A stretch of DNA of 33,991 nucleotides from an uncultured Pseudomonadota bacterium (GCA_902790415.1 CADARU010000014.1:1-33991), one strand, 5' to 3'. Shown: positions 1 to 8,824, counted from the stretch's first letter. A program made the numbers and translations. Notes: a model not told the origin generated them from the sequence alone.

Positions 1-285
1 ACAACATTGTCTAATAGTGCAGATAAAGTTCCTGTATCTTCGGTTGTTACATCTGCTATTAGCACAGCGACCAATGATATGGCAACTCAAACTTGGGTTT
101 CAACTCAAATCACAAATAACTCGGTAAACCAAATCCAATCTGGAAGCACTCCAAACACTATCAGCGTTGATGGTACGGATGTTGCTGTTACTGGTTACGC
201 TGTAGATAGTTCTTGTACAGCGGGCACACCATGTGCGTTAGTTGATGTCAACGGCACAAAAACATGGTTGGGTATGGCGATATAA
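1..285 (+). CDS. C-terminal end of an exported surface-type protein (partial)
   Basis: The reading frame is open from the left edge and stops at 283-285, so only the last 94 residues are visible. The visible part is rich in Ser, Thr, Asn and Val and almost free of charged residues. It contains a TATNDMATQTWVSTQI stretch and ends in a Cys-containing segment (SSCTAGTPCALV) followed by WLGMAI. Its composition, and the short words NDMAT and WVS, recall the long exported coiled-coil protein at 11124-13232, so I infer a related surface or secreted protein. No known domain is recognised. The TTG at position 7 is not the start, because the frame stays open upstream of it. A terminator follows 26 bp after the stop. 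Confidence 0.6.
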   Translation, partial: TTLSNSADKVPVSSVVTSAISTATNDMATQTWVSTQITNNSVNQIQSGSTPNTISVDGTDVAVTGYAVDSSCTAGTPCALVDVNGTKTWLGMAI

Positions 286-310
286 TATCGTTATTAACCA
301 CGAAACAAAA

Positions 311-345
311 ACACCCCCAGATAAAAATCTGGGGTGTTTTTATTT
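311..345. terminator. Bidirectional rho-independent terminator
   Basis: An ACACCCCCAGAT arm pairs with ATCTGGGGTGT across an AAAA loop, with one bulged C. A T-rich run follows on the plus strand and an A-rich run precedes it, so it also reads as a terminator on the minus strand. It sits between the convergent ends of the exported protein (stop 285) and the acyl-CoA synthetase (stop 359). Confidence 0.8.
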
Positions 346-358
346 TATAAATATATAA

Positions 359-2044
359 TTATTTCTCTTCATCATCTTTGCCCAGGCCGATTGTGTTTTT
401 TACCGGGGTGATGATGGTCTTTTTCGCACTGTCTAATGTTCTGATTAATGCGCGGCGGATTTTGCCCGATATGGTCATGGGCAAGCTGTCCACAAATTCG
501 ATAACACGTGGATATTTATATGCCGCGGTACGATTGCGAACATGGTCTTGTAATTGACGGACCAAAATATCGTTGCCTTGGAAATACTTGTTCAAAACAA
601 TGGTCGCTTTGACCGCCTGGCCACGTGATGGGTCGGGGATGCCGGTAACCGCAACCTCGCGTACCGCCGGATGTTCCATTAGGACACTTTCAACCTCGAA
701 CGGGCTGATACGATAACCGGATGATTTAATCAAATCATCGTTACGGCCGACAAACCAATAATAACCGTCCGCATCACGATATGCGACATCGCCGGTATGA
801 TAGTATCCGTCACGAAATGCCTGGGTCGTTAATTTTTCATTTTTATGATATTTTTGGAACAAACCAACCGGACGGCCATTTTCCAGTGATATACAAATTT
901 CACCAACCGAACCATCGGGAACCGCGCGACCACCCTCGTCTAATAATTTTATATCCCATCCGGCCGCCGGCATACCCATGCTGCCCGGTTTGGGTTCTAT
1001 CCACTGATTAGTAAATAATTGAACACATGTTTCGGTTTGGCCGAATCCTTCGTGTAACTTAATCCCCGTCATATCGTAAAAACGTTCGTAAACCTCTGGA
1101 TTTAATGCCTCGCCCGCGACATCAGCCTTGGTCCAATGGGACAAATCATATTTTGATGCATCCGCATGGATTAACATTTTATAAACCGTCGGCGGCGCAC
1201 AAAACGATGTTACGTGATTCTCTGAAATAACATGCAATAAATCATGCGCGGTGAAAATGCCACTGACATCAAAAATAAACACAACCGCACCAGACAGCCA
1301 TTGACCGTACATTTTACCCCAAGAACACTTTGCCCACCCCGATTCAGACAACGTAAAATGTATGTCGTTATCATTAAGGCGTTGCCAAAACATGGCGGTA
1401 TTTATATGCCCCAACGGATACGCAAAATTATGTGCAACCATTTTCGGCAAATCTGTCGTTCCACTGGTAAAATAAATTACCATAGTGTCAGTATTTTCGT
1501 TCGGGACACGTTCAAAAACAGTCGGCATTTTGTCCAACGAATCGGCAACTTCTACATTAGAAATTAACTGTACATCCGAATCGCCAATCGCAGTTTTAAT
1601 TTCATTTACAATATGGCCGTCATCAAATGCGATAATCGCGCGACAATCCGCGGTATCTATGCGATATTTAATATCTTCGGCCTTTAATTGGTTGGTTGAT
1701 GGGATTGGAATAATTCCAACCTTGTGCATAGCCATCATCAAAATCCAATATTCCCAACGACGACGCAAAAACAGCAACACTGTATCGCCACGTTTTAACC
1801 CACGCGATGTCAGGAAATTTGCCGCCGCATTAGACATTTCAGATAACTGTTTAAACGTAAAATTCCGCTTTTCCCCACTATCATCGACCCAAATTATTGC
1901 CAATTTTTCGGGGGTTTCGCGCGCAATTACATCAACCACATCGTATGCAAAATTAAAATTATCAGGCACAATTGGACGTGCGTTTTGCAAATAATCCTGG
2001 TAATTTTCAAACGTAGATTTAGATAAAAATCGTGTTGCAAACAT
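359..2044 (-). CDS. AMP-forming acyl-CoA synthetase (medium-chain/ACSM-like)
   Basis: This 561-residue protein belongs to the ANL superfamily, which activates a carboxylic acid with ATP to an acyl-adenylate and then transfers it to CoA. The phosphate loop is at about residues 191-201 (YFTSGTTDLPKM). GQTET is at 335-339, TGD at 417-419 and the hinge GRNDDLIKSSGYR at 433-445. The C-terminal ISGKIRR carries the catalytic Lys at about 528. The length and the N-terminal region (ANFLTSRGLKRGD) resemble ACSM/butyrate-type acyl-CoA ligases rather than acetyl-CoA synthetase, which is usually about 650 residues. The phosphate loop has Asp where most family members have Gly (TTD instead of TTG). The ATG at 2044 is preceded by AAAGGC. 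The exact acid substrate cannot be read from sequence. Confidence 0.85.
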   Translation of the reverse strand: MFATRFLSKSTFENYQDYLQNARPIVPDNFNFAYDVVDVIARETPEKLAIIWVDDSGEKRNFTFKQLSEMSNAAANFLTSRGLKRGDTVLLFLRRRWEYWILMMAMHKVGIIPIPSTNQLKAEDIKYRIDTADCRAIIAFDDGHIVNEIKTAIGDSDVQLISNVEVADSLDKMPTVFERVPNENTDTMVIYFTSGTTDLPKMVAHNFAYPLGHINTAMFWQRLNDNDIHFTLSESGWAKCSWGKMYGQWLSGAVVFIFDVSGIFTAHDLLHVISENHVTSFCAPPTVYKMLIHADASKYDLSHWTKADVAGEALNPEVYERFYDMTGIKLHEGFGQTETCVQLFTNQWIEPKPGSMGMPAAGWDIKLLDEGGRAVPDGSVGEICISLENGRPVGLFQKYHKNEKLTTQAFRDGYYHTGDVAYRDADGYYWFVGRNDDLIKSSGYRISPFEVESVLMEHPAVREVAVTGIPDPSRGQAVKATIVLNKYFQGNDILVRQLQDHVRNRTAAYKYPRVIEFVDSLPMTISGKIRRALIRTLDSAKKTIITPVKNTIGLGKDDEEK

Positions 2045-2162
2045 GTTTCTGTGCCTTTGGTTTTATAAATTTTAATCACAAGGAATTTTGCAATATTTAT
2101 TCAAAAAAACAAGAAAAAATATAAGCTTTCACCAATTTTTTTAATAATGCTGTAAAAAAGTG

Positions 2163-2190
2163 TTGCAAAAGAAAAACTGTGTTCTATAAT
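2163..2190 (+). promoter_or_regulatory. Sigma70-type promoter of tRNA-Pro
   Basis: TTGCAA at 2163-2168 and TATAAT at 2185-2190 are separated by 16 bp. The expected start is near 2197, giving a leader of about 38 nt before the mature tRNA. Confidence 0.65.
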
Positions 2191-2234
2191 CGCCATTGCT
2201 TTCATAAGAAAGTTTTGTTTGTTGTTTGTAAAAT

Positions 2235-2306
<72 letters not shown>

Positions 2307-2311
<5 letters not shown>

Positions 2312-2352
2312 GTACATGGAAATCGCCGGTTTATCCGGCGATTTTTATGTAC
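2307..2352 (+). repeat. 46-bp direct repeat, copy 1 (tRNA-Pro 3' end plus terminator)
   Basis: Copy 1 comprises the last five bases of the tRNA (GACCA) and its terminator. Copy 2 at 2486-2531 is identical except for one base in the hairpin loop (A to G). Confidence 0.9.
2312..2352 (+). terminator. Terminator of tRNA-Pro (first copy)
   Basis: AAATCGCCGG pairs with CCGGCGATTT around TTTAT and is followed by a T run. Outer GTACAT and ATGTAC also pair, so the whole element is one palindrome. It begins directly after the CCA end. Confidence 0.85.
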
Positions 2353-2485
2353 CTTGGACGGAGTTATCATGATGAGAACCGTAGGTTCGACAACAAGTAA
2401 ATTTTGCAAGTAAAACACAGCAAAATTGTTACGGTTGCCCCGCAACCGGCACAATCTTGTGCCGCGTGAGGGAATCTGTCACGAA
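2353..2485 (+). other. Possible degenerate tRNA-Pro duplicate or hairpin-rich RNA
   Basis: This stretch lies between the two copies of the 46-bp repeat. It contains words of the upstream tRNA-Pro in the same order: CGGAGT at 2359-2364 (tRNA 2235-2240) and CGTAGGTTCGA at 2380-2390 (tRNA 2283-2293). GACCA plus the terminator then follow at 2486. The spacing differs: the anticodon region is shortened and about 95 bp are inserted between the T loop and GACCA. The inserted part folds into hairpins, including AATTTTGC/GCAAAATT, CGGTTGC/GCAACCG and CGTGA/TCACG. It cannot form a normal cloverleaf. It may be a decayed tandem tRNA copy or a small stable RNA ended by its own terminator. No protein-coding function is supported. 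Confidence 0.4.
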
Positions 2486-2531
2486 GACCAGTACATGGAA
2501 ATCGCCGGTTTGTCCGGCGATTTTTATGTAC
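2486..2531 (+). repeat. 46-bp direct repeat, copy 2 (GACCA plus terminator)
   Basis: This is the second copy of the tRNA-Pro 3' end and terminator, with 45 of 46 positions identical to copy 1. It retains the full hairpin and T run at 2491-2531, so it should still terminate transcription. Confidence 0.9.
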
Positions 2532-2546
2532 AAAAAAACACAGATT

Positions 2547-2867
2547 TTATTTACTGCGTTTATTCTTTTCGAAAACTTTTTCCATTACAACATACGACAT
2601 ATCTTTTATATCCTGGATTTTGGTGGAATTGAAAAAATCTGACAATTCTGGCCAATTCCAAGAATATTTACCATTATCAGCTGGCCGCCAATAAAACGTT
2701 TCAATATTAAAATGGTTATCCATATACATACAGCACATCTTTAAACAATATGACCTGTTACCGCAAAAAATGCACATGCCACAATTCCCCGTGTTGCCAC
2801 GGGGAATTGCAACCAAGTTTTCATTAAACCATTTCGTTTTTTGTTTAACTACTTTTTGTGAAAACAT
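2547..2867 (-). CDS. Small Cys-rich hypothetical protein downstream of fabF
   Basis: This 106-residue cytosolic protein has a cluster of cysteines with pattern C-x2-C-x6-C-x3-CC (NCGMCIFC, SYCLKMCC) at about residues 28-46. Such a pattern could bind zinc or another metal, but no family is recognised. The rest is aromatic and charged, and there is no signal peptide or membrane segment. The ATG at 2867 comes 2 bases after the fabF stop, so it is probably translated by coupling to fabF. The Shine-Dalgarno is weak. Coding status is supported by tight packing and strand, not by homology. Confidence 0.5.
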   Translation of the reverse strand: MFSQKVVKQKTKWFNENLVAIPRGNTGNCGMCIFCGNRSYCLKMCCMYMDNHFNIETFYWRPADNGKYSWNWPELSDFFNSTKIQDIKDMSYVVMEKVFEKNKRSK

Positions 2868-2869
2868 TT

Positions 2870-4120
2870 TTATGCAACTTTTTTGATAACCAATGATGCG
2901 TTCGTGCCACCAAATCCAAAGGAATTTGATAATGCAACATTAACCGGACGCTTTTTCGCAACATTTGGAACCAAATCAAAATCACCAACCTCTGGCACAG
3001 GATTTTCCAGATTAATTGTTGGCGGAACAATTCCATCACGAATCGCCAATGTACAGAATATCGCTTCTACTGCACCGGCCGCACCCAAAAGATGCCCCGT
3101 CATAGATTTTGTTGATGACATACATGCGTTTGTACCGGCAAACAAATTTTTAACCGCCGCCAATTCACCTAAATCACCCAAGCCGGTTGAAGTACCATGC
3201 GCGTTGATATAGTCAACATCCGCCGGTTTTAATCCGGCATCATTTAATGCCGCCATCATCGCACGCGCACCACCTTCGCCATCAGGTGCCGGCGCAGTAA
3301 TATGATGTGCGTCACCGGACAAACCGTAACCGGCAACTTCGCCATATATTTTTGCACCACGCGCACGCGCATGTTCATATTCTTCCAGCACCAATATACC
3401 GGCACCTTCGGACATAATAAACCCATCACGATCTGTATCCCATGGACGCGATGCACGCTGAGGTTCATCGTTACGTGTGCTTAGTGCCTTCATGGCCGAA
3501 AATCCTGCGACACCAATTTTACCAACCGCGCCTTCACAACCGCCACAAATCATAATATCGGCATCACCATGCTGAATTAAACGTGCACCCTCGCCTATGC
3601 TGTGCGCACCAGTTGCACAAGCAGTAACCAGCGCAACATTTGGCCCCTTGAAACCATATTTAATAGAAATATGTCCCGCCGCCATATTAATAATGCACTT
3701 TGGGATAAAGAAAGGACTGATATGGCGCGGACCACCGTTTGCCAATTCAATGCAATTTTCATAAATAGTGTTCAAACCACCAATACCACTGCCAACCGAA
3801 ACACCAATACGATTTTTATCACCATCGTATGTATCCAATCCTGCATCACGAACCGCTTCATCCGCGGCAACAACACCATACAAAATGCATTTATCCATTT
3901 TGCGTTGATCACGTGGTTCAACAACCGCATCCGGATTATACATCCCCGGTTCGGTACCACGTACCGGCACCCCCGCAATTTGGCACGCCAAATCAGATGC
4001 ATCAAATTCATCTATCTTTCTAATACCAGATTTTCCAGAAACAACATTTTTCCATGCGTATTCCAAACCACAGCCCACAGGCGACACAATTCCCATACCT
4101 GTGATAACAACTTTTCTCAT
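2870..4120 (-). CDS. fabF: Beta-ketoacyl-ACP synthase II
   Basis: FabF condenses malonyl-ACP with acyl-ACP in fatty-acid elongation in the cytosol. The 416-residue length is typical of the family. The thiolase-fold catalytic set is present: Cys168 in ACATGAHS, His308 in NAHGTSTG, and His343 in TGHLLGAAGA. The Gly-rich C-terminal SNSFGFGGTNA is also intact. The start ATG at 4120 has a Shine-Dalgarno AAAGGAT. The gene lies downstream of acpP on the same strand, the usual acpP-fabF order, but a terminator-like hairpin separates them. A TATACT box in the gap may give fabF its own promoter. Confidence 0.96.
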   Translation of the reverse strand: MRKVVITGMGIVSPVGCGLEYAWKNVVSGKSGIRKIDEFDASDLACQIAGVPVRGTEPGMYNPDAVVEPRDQRKMDKCILYGVVAADEAVRDAGLDTYDGDKNRIGVSVGSGIGGLNTIYENCIELANGGPRHISPFFIPKCIINMAAGHISIKYGFKGPNVALVTACATGAHSIGEGARLIQHGDADIMICGGCEGAVGKIGVAGFSAMKALSTRNDEPQRASRPWDTDRDGFIMSEGAGILVLEEYEHARARGAKIYGEVAGYGLSGDAHHITAPAPDGEGGARAMMAALNDAGLKPADVDYINAHGTSTGLGDLGELAAVKNLFAGTNACMSSTKSMTGHLLGAAGAVEAIFCTLAIRDGIVPPTINLENPVPEVGDFDLVPNVAKKRPVNVALSNSFGFGGTNASLVIKKVA

Positions 4121-4182
4121 GATAATAATCCTTTATAAGGTTAAACTACGCCGTATGATAGTATATTTTTAAGGAAAAATAC

Positions 4183-4227
4183 AGAAAAAAAATCCGCCGC
4201 ACATAATAATTACAAATGCGACGGATT
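4183..4227 (-). terminator. Terminator after acpP
   Basis: Read on the minus strand, AATCCGTCGCAT pairs with GTGCGGCGGATT, with one mismatch and wobble pairs. The hairpin is followed by a run of eight T. It may partly terminate transcription between acpP and fabF. Confidence 0.65.
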
Positions 4228-4250
4228 CAACTAATCTATAACACTAAAAC

Positions 4251-4493
4251 TTATGCAGCTTTCTTGGCATGCGCATCAATGAATTTAACAGCATCGCCAA
4301 CAGTTGCCAATTTTGCAGCTTCTTCATCAGGAATTGTGATATCAAATTCTTTTTCAACTTCCATAACGAATTCAACAACGTCCAAAGAATCCGCACCCAA
4401 ATCGTTAACAAAAGCCGCCTTTTCGGTGATTTTCGCTTCATCAACGCCTAATTTTTCTGCAACAATTTTTTTAACTTTTTCAAAAGTTGACAT
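4251..4493 (-). CDS. acpP: Acyl carrier protein
   Basis: This 80-residue acidic protein carries the phosphopantetheine attachment Ser36 in [10 protein letters not shown]. It has the usual four-helix ACP sequence, including the [12 protein letters not shown]-like segment (here [13 protein letters not shown]). It carries growing acyl chains for FabF and donates them to lipid synthesis. The ATG at 4493 has Shine-Dalgarno AAGGAT. It is followed on the same strand by fabF. Confidence 0.97.
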   Translation of the reverse strand: MSTFEKVKKIVAEKLGVDEAKITEKAAFVNDLGADSLDVVEFVMEVEKEFDITIPDEEAAKLATVGDAVKFIDAHAKKAA

Positions 4494-4610
4494 TTCATAT
4501 CCTTTATTTAGGTTAACTTTTAGTCATCATTAATGACGTTCATGGGTAAAAGGTATCATTTTATTGTTACCCTGTCAAGAAATTATAACAAATGATAACA
4601 AAGCATCGTT

Positions 4611-5615
4611 TTATGCAACCGTTAACATTTCGTCCAACAAATCGTTCATATTTTGGCGCAAATCTTCTTTATCACCCGCCCAAACCAAACGACGTGTTAA
4701 AAATTTATAAACATCATCCATAGTTACATCTGGCACACCTGCATCGCGCGTAACACGTTCCCATGCCAATCGCGGATCGGTCAAATGCCCATGACCACGA
4801 CCAGGAAAAACCCAGTAACCATCTTGGGGGAAATCTTGCAATAACACAACCGCCCTGTCCGACAAAGGTTGTTCACCCCACATATAACGGTTAAAATCCA
4901 AATCTTCCCACTGCATAGAAAAAATTTGTGTTTTTGTCGCAAACCCATAAATCAACATCAAAAAAGCCGCCCGCATTGTTTGATTTTCACATTTGTTTAT
5001 TGCGTTCACCAATTTATGCAAACCATGTTTATTCAGTGGCCGAACCCGACGATTTTGTTCCGGTTTTTTCACATTATATACGGGGTTATCTTTGCGATAT
5101 CCACTGTCAATAGCAAACCTAAAAATACTCTGCAACAATTCTTGCATGCGCACCGCGATTGCCGGTCCTTTAATACTTGAAATAACCGCTTGAATATCCT
5201 CAGATGTTATATCACCGATGTTTTTATCCATCAAACCCACCAAGTGTTTATTTATTGCGCGCATCAATTTATCATAAGAACCCACACTGCGATGTACACG
5301 TTTTTTCAAATACAGTTCTAAAAAATCTTTAAATAAAATCTTTTTTCTTTTTACCGGAACTTTACGACAGGCATCTTCCAGAACCCGGGTAACCGCATCA
5401 CGCGCATATTCAATATCAACATCAGGATAATTACCAATGATAACACGTTTATCACGCCCATTTATACGTTTACGAACAAAGAACGTTTTTATGCCACGAC
5501 TGGTTATATACATGCGCAACCGCGGATCGGACACATCTTGAACAACATCAAAACCCCGCGCCGGCGGAATCAAGTTATCCAATATATATGGATTAAAAAA
5601 GAACTGATGTGCCAT
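4611..5615 (-). CDS. Degenerate tyrosine-recombinase-like protein, probably catalytically inactive
   Basis: The 334-residue protein has the layout of P4/lambda-type integrases. An arm-binding DUF4102-like domain covers about residues 25-90 (KTFFVRKRINGRDKRVIIGNYPD). A SAM-like core domain follows at about 95-185, then a catalytic-fold domain at about 200-330 that keeps MQWEDLD and FPGRGHGHLTDPRLAWERV. The catalytic residues are missing. The GxR position in box I is Thr227, the HxLR motif of box II reads DDVYK at 300-304, and no Tyr follows it, since the protein ends in NMNDLLDEMLTVA. It is read in the same direction as lepA, 17 bp after the preceding gene, with Shine-Dalgarno AGGGGT. I infer a former integrase kept as a DNA-binding protein or slowly decaying. 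No att sites could be tied to it. Confidence 0.8.
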   Translation of the reverse strand: MAHQFFFNPYILDNLIPPARGFDVVQDVSDPRLRMYITSRGIKTFFVRKRINGRDKRVIIGNYPDVDIEYARDAVTRVLEDACRKVPVKRKKILFKDFLELYLKKRVHRSVGSYDKLMRAINKHLVGLMDKNIGDITSEDIQAVISSIKGPAIAVRMQELLQSIFRFAIDSGYRKDNPVYNVKKPEQNRRVRPLNKHGLHKLVNAINKCENQTMRAAFLMLIYGFATKTQIFSMQWEDLDFNRYMWGEQPLSDRAVVLLQDFPQDGYWVFPGRGHGHLTDPRLAWERVTRDAGVPDVTMDDVYKFLTRRLVWAGDKEDLRQNMNDLLDEMLTVA

Positions 5616-5632
5616 GGCAACACCCCTTTTTT

Positions 5633-5998
5633 TTATTTATTCTTTTTTTTGAACAAATTCTTTATAAATTCCTTTTTATTCTTACACGCAATATTATATG
5701 CCTGACGTGCTTCTATAAATTTTGCATTTTGTTCCCATTTCGGACACCCTTTGTTCCAACAAACCCTATCATCACAAAAATCATCACAAAATTCTACATA
5801 ATCCACAGGATCGGCAGGCATACGATAAATACCCCACAAAAGAGGCATCCGATAAAGATTCACACAAGAACAAATTGAATTGTCGGTGTCATTTAAAAAA
5901 CCGTGCACAGAAGTTACCTTTAAAGTTGCCTGTTTCAAATCTTTTTTTGTTTTGTATAATTGTTTTGTTAAATCAATATATTGCTTAATAACCGACAT
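5633..5998 (-). CDS. Small Cys-rich hypothetical protein between lepA and the integrase-like gene
   Basis: This 121-residue protein has no signal peptide or membrane segment. Its middle contains eight cysteines, in CSCVN and in FCDDFCDDRVCWNKGC. Lys-rich helices lie at both ends, and the C-terminus is KNLFKKKNK. The cysteine spacing suggests metal binding, but no family is recognised. It starts 16 bp after the lepA stop (ATG 5998, AAGG upstream) and ends 17 bp before the integrase-like gene, so the three probably share a transcript. Confidence 0.6.
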   Translation of the reverse strand: MSVIKQYIDLTKQLYKTKKDLKQATLKVTSVHGFLNDTDNSICSCVNLYRMPLLWGIYRMPADPVDYVEFCDDFCDDRVCWNKGCPKWEQNAKFIEARQAYNIACKNKKEFIKNLFKKKNK

Positions 5999-6014
5999 TT
6001 TTTACCTTTTTATT

Positions 6015-7802
6015 TTATACTTTCAGAGCGTTAATAAATGCAGATTGTGGTATTTCTACATTACCAAAAGTCCGCATACGTTTTTTTCCCTCTTTCTGCT
6101 TCTCCAACAATTTTCTTTTACGTGTGATATCGCCACCATAACATTTTGCGGTAACATCTTTGCGATATGCCGCGATTGTTTCACGCGCAATAATCTTGCC
6201 ACCAATCGCCGCCTGGAGTGGAATTTTAAATTGATGACGCGGAATCAAATCTTTTAACTTTTCAACAATGGTGCGACCACGTTTTTCGGCGGCACTGCGA
6301 TGACACATAAAAGATAAAGGTTCAACATTTTCTTCATTAACCAATATAGATACCTTGACCAAATCAGATGGTTGATAACCACAAATCGCATAATCAAATG
6401 ATGCATATCCCGAAGAAATAGATTTCACCCTGTCATAAAAATCAAAAACTATTTCCGCCAATGGCAATTTATAAACCAAAACCGCCCTGTTACCAACATA
6501 AGAAATATTTTCTTGGATACCGCGGCGTTCCGTACACAGCGACATAATTCCGCCAATATATTTTTCCGGCAGCATTATCGTTGCACGCACCCAAGGTTCT
6601 TCTATAGATTCTATTTTTGTAATATCTGGCATATCCGCAGGATTTTCCAAATCGACAACTTCACCATTTCGCAAATGAATTTTATACAACACACTTGGAA
6701 CTGTATTTATCAAATTCAAATTAAATTCACGCGCCAGACGTTCACTGATAATTTCCATGTGCAACAAACCCAAAAAACCACAGCGCAACCCAAAACCCAA
6801 CGCCGAAGATTTTTCGGTTGTAAAAACAAAAGACGCATCATTTAATGCTAAACGTTCCGCACTTTCGCGCAATGTTGGATAATCATCCGCTTCTACCGGA
6901 AAGAACGAAGAAAACACAACCGGTACCGATGGTTTAAATCCAGGCAACGCCTCAACCGTTGCACGCGCATCCGCAATGGTATCACCAACCTTGCAATCAT
7001 GAATCGTTTTCATCCCGGTAATGATAAACCCAACCTCGCCAGTGGTCAACGCATCAACATTAACCATTTTTGGGGTAAAGTATCCAATTTTTTCAACAGT
7101 ATATTCCGCACCTGTCGCCAAGAATTTAATCTTTTGGCCACGTCGCAACGCACCGTCAACAACACGCACCAAAACAACGACCCCCAAATAAGAATCATAC
7201 CAAGAATCAACCAACAATGCACGTGTCGCCGCATTTTCATCACCAGATGGCGCAGGCAATTTTTTAACGATTTCTTCCAACAATTCTGGAACCCCTGCCC
7301 CGGTTTTACCGGACACCGCCAACGCATCATCCGCATCCAAACCAATAACATCAGAAATTTGTTGACGGGTTGCCTCGACATCACTGGACGGCAAATCTAT
7401 TTTGTTCATTACCGGCAACATTTCTAAATCATTATCCAACGCCAAATAAGCATTTGCCAATGTCTGTGCCTGAACCCCTTGGGTTGCATCAACCAGAATC
7501 AACGCCCCCTCGCATGCGGCCAAACTGCGTGACACCTCGTACGAAAAATCGACATGTCCCGGTGTATCCATCAAATTCAGTTGATATGTATTTCCGTCCT
7601 TGGCGTGATAATTCAACCGAACTGTTTGCGCCTTAATCGTAATACCGCGTTCACGTTCTATATCCATAGAATCCAAAACCTGGGCCTTCATTTCACGAGA
7701 TTCTAATCCGCCAGTATATTCAATCAACCTGTCTGATAACGTTGATTTACCATGATCAATATGTGCAACAATAGAAAAATTTCTGATATACTTTTGATTC
7801 AT
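6015..7802 (-). CDS. lepA: Elongation factor 4 (ribosome back-translocase GTPase)
   Basis: LepA is a translational GTPase that acts on stalled or mistranslocated ribosomes. The 595 residues match the family length. The GTP-binding motifs are clear: AHIDHGKST (G1), DTPGHVDF (G3) and NKIDLP (G4). The LepA-specific C-terminal region with [20 protein letters not shown] is intact. The frame extends 23 codons further upstream, but ATG 7802 is chosen because it begins [18 protein letters not shown], as in homologues. That ATG also follows AAGGATAGCCAAGGG. The next two genes downstream (5633-5998 and 4611-5615) are tightly spaced on the same strand. Confidence 0.96.
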   Translation of the reverse strand: MNQKYIRNFSIVAHIDHGKSTLSDRLIEYTGGLESREMKAQVLDSMDIERERGITIKAQTVRLNYHAKDGNTYQLNLMDTPGHVDFSYEVSRSLAACEGALILVDATQGVQAQTLANAYLALDNDLEMLPVMNKIDLPSSDVEATRQQISDVIGLDADDALAVSGKTGAGVPELLEEIVKKLPAPSGDENAATRALLVDSWYDSYLGVVVLVRVVDGALRRGQKIKFLATGAEYTVEKIGYFTPKMVNVDALTTGEVGFIITGMKTIHDCKVGDTIADARATVEALPGFKPSVPVVFSSFFPVEADDYPTLRESAERLALNDASFVFTTEKSSALGFGLRCGFLGLLHMEIISERLAREFNLNLINTVPSVLYKIHLRNGEVVDLENPADMPDITKIESIEEPWVRATIMLPEKYIGGIMSLCTERRGIQENISYVGNRAVLVYKLPLAEIVFDFYDRVKSISSGYASFDYAICGYQPSDLVKVSILVNEENVEPLSFMCHRSAAEKRGRTIVEKLKDLIPRHQFKIPLQAAIGGKIIARETIAAYRKDVTAKCYGGDITRKRKLLEKQKEGKKRMRTFGNVEIPQSAFINALKV

Positions 7803-7881
7803 CCCTTGGCTATCCTTTATGCGGCAATGATACACACGTATAAGACAATTTTCAAGGCAAAAATCAGGCAATTATAAAATT

Positions 7882-8229
7882 TTATAAATTATTCAACAAA
7901 TCGTCAATCCTGGCCGCGCGTTCAATCGTGTCATCATACATAAATTTGATTTCAGGAACATATTTCTGATTCATTCTGCGCGCCAATTCAAACCGAATCG
8001 TTTTTGTTTCCGCGTCCAAACGCCCCTGAACCCCGGACACATCATTACTGCGGCAGAAAAAGAATAAACGCACAAATTGCAATCCACCATGTGCAACCGC
8101 ACCAACCAAGGACACCCCTGAAATCAAGGAGTCATCAGAATAATTATCACGCAATATTTCCGCAACCAATGTTTGCACCTTGGCGGCGACACGATCGTTA
8201 CGATTAGAATTTACGATTTTTCTTTGCAT
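7882..8229 (-). CDS. rbfA: Ribosome-binding factor A
   Basis: RbfA is a KH-fold factor that binds the 30S subunit during 16S rRNA maturation. The C-terminal half is diagnostic: IRFELARRMNQKYVPEIKF, then YDDTIERAARIDDLLN. The protein is 115 residues when started at ATG 8229 (MQRKIVNSNRNDRVA). An alternative TTG start three codons earlier (8238) is less likely. AGGT lies upstream of the ATG. The gene sits 79 bp upstream of lepA on the same strand. Confidence 0.92.
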   Translation of the reverse strand: MQRKIVNSNRNDRVAAKVQTLVAEILRDNYSDDSLISGVSLVGAVAHGGLQFVRLFFFCRSNDVSGVQGRLDAETKTIRFELARRMNQKYVPEIKFMYDDTIERAARIDDLLNNL

Positions 8230-8308
8230 AATGGTCAAACCTATATTTTTATGTATTGTAAAATATAAAATATTTAATTACAATCAAGAAAAAAATCGGG
8301 GCGTTCTT

Positions 8309-8787
8309 ATGAAGTTTTCTGAATATTTATTATCCAAAGCCTCGTTGCGAACAAAAAACGTGCGATTCCGGTGGTAATCGCCGCGGCACTGGGGTCTTTG
8401 GTTGGCGGGATAATTGCATATTGTATTGGATTGTGGTTATTTGATTCTGTTGGAATATGGTTAATAAACAACTTCGCCACGATGGAAAAATTCGAATTGG
8501 CACAACAAATGTTTATAACACATGGTGTATTCATAATATTTATGACCGCGGTAACACCGGTACCATATAAATTGATGGCAATATGCGCGGGCTTTATGGG
8601 TTTCCCGGCGGTTTTATTTCTGGGGTTATCGGCGATATTTAGGACGGGCCGCTTTGCAATTATGGGATATTTGCTCTGGCGATTCCAAGAACGCGCAAAC
8701 AGCATGGTAAAAAAATATTTTTGGCCACTGACAATCGCGGCAATAATTATCGCCGGTGCGGGAATTGGATTGATGTTGTTAATGTAA
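8309..8787 (+). pseudogene. YqaA/SNARE-associated (DedA-like) membrane protein gene, frameshifted with shortened N-terminus
   Basis: The downstream frame (readable back to 8323) encodes a VTT/SNARE-assoc membrane protein. It has the pieces ALGSLVGGIIAYCIG, TAVTPVPYKLMAICAGFMG and IFRTGRFAIMGYLLW, typical of alphaproteobacterial YqaA proteins. A good ATG at 8309 starts MKFSEYLLSKAS, but that frame stops at 8375-8377. The two frames meet around a run of six A at 8353-8358, where one extra A would join them. Even joined, the product lacks roughly 40 residues that normally form the first membrane hairpin with its conserved acidic and Pro residues. A deletion plus frameshift therefore fits best. 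Translation from GTG 8371 without a Shine-Dalgarno cannot be excluded, nor can an assembly error. Confidence 0.7.
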
Positions 8788-8818
8788 CTTTTTGTTTTTA
8801 TTTAATGCCTTTTTATGA

Positions 8819-8824
8819 TATAAT
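8819..8824 (+). promoter_or_regulatory. -10 box upstream of the barrel protein gene
   Basis: TATAAT lies 33 bp before the ATG at 8858. The -35 region is T-rich with no good hexamer. A strong Shine-Dalgarno AGGAGA is at 8848-8853. Confidence 0.5.

Noticed and set aside
1485-1994. Plus-strand open frame of 169 codons opposite the acyl-CoA synthetase.
   Set aside because: It mirrors conserved coding sequence on the other strand and shows no domain of its own.
2425-2495. CCCCGCAAC and GAAGACC words resemble conserved boxes of a cobalamin riboswitch.
   Set aside because: The GGGAA box and its helix before CCCCGCAAC are missing, no P1 partner is seen, and the sequence points at minus-strand genes, so no controlled gene follows.
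2426-2642. Plus-strand open frames of 61 and 68 codons.
   Set aside because: They cover the repeated terminator and lie opposite the Cys-rich gene; no ribosome-binding site and no protein-like composition.
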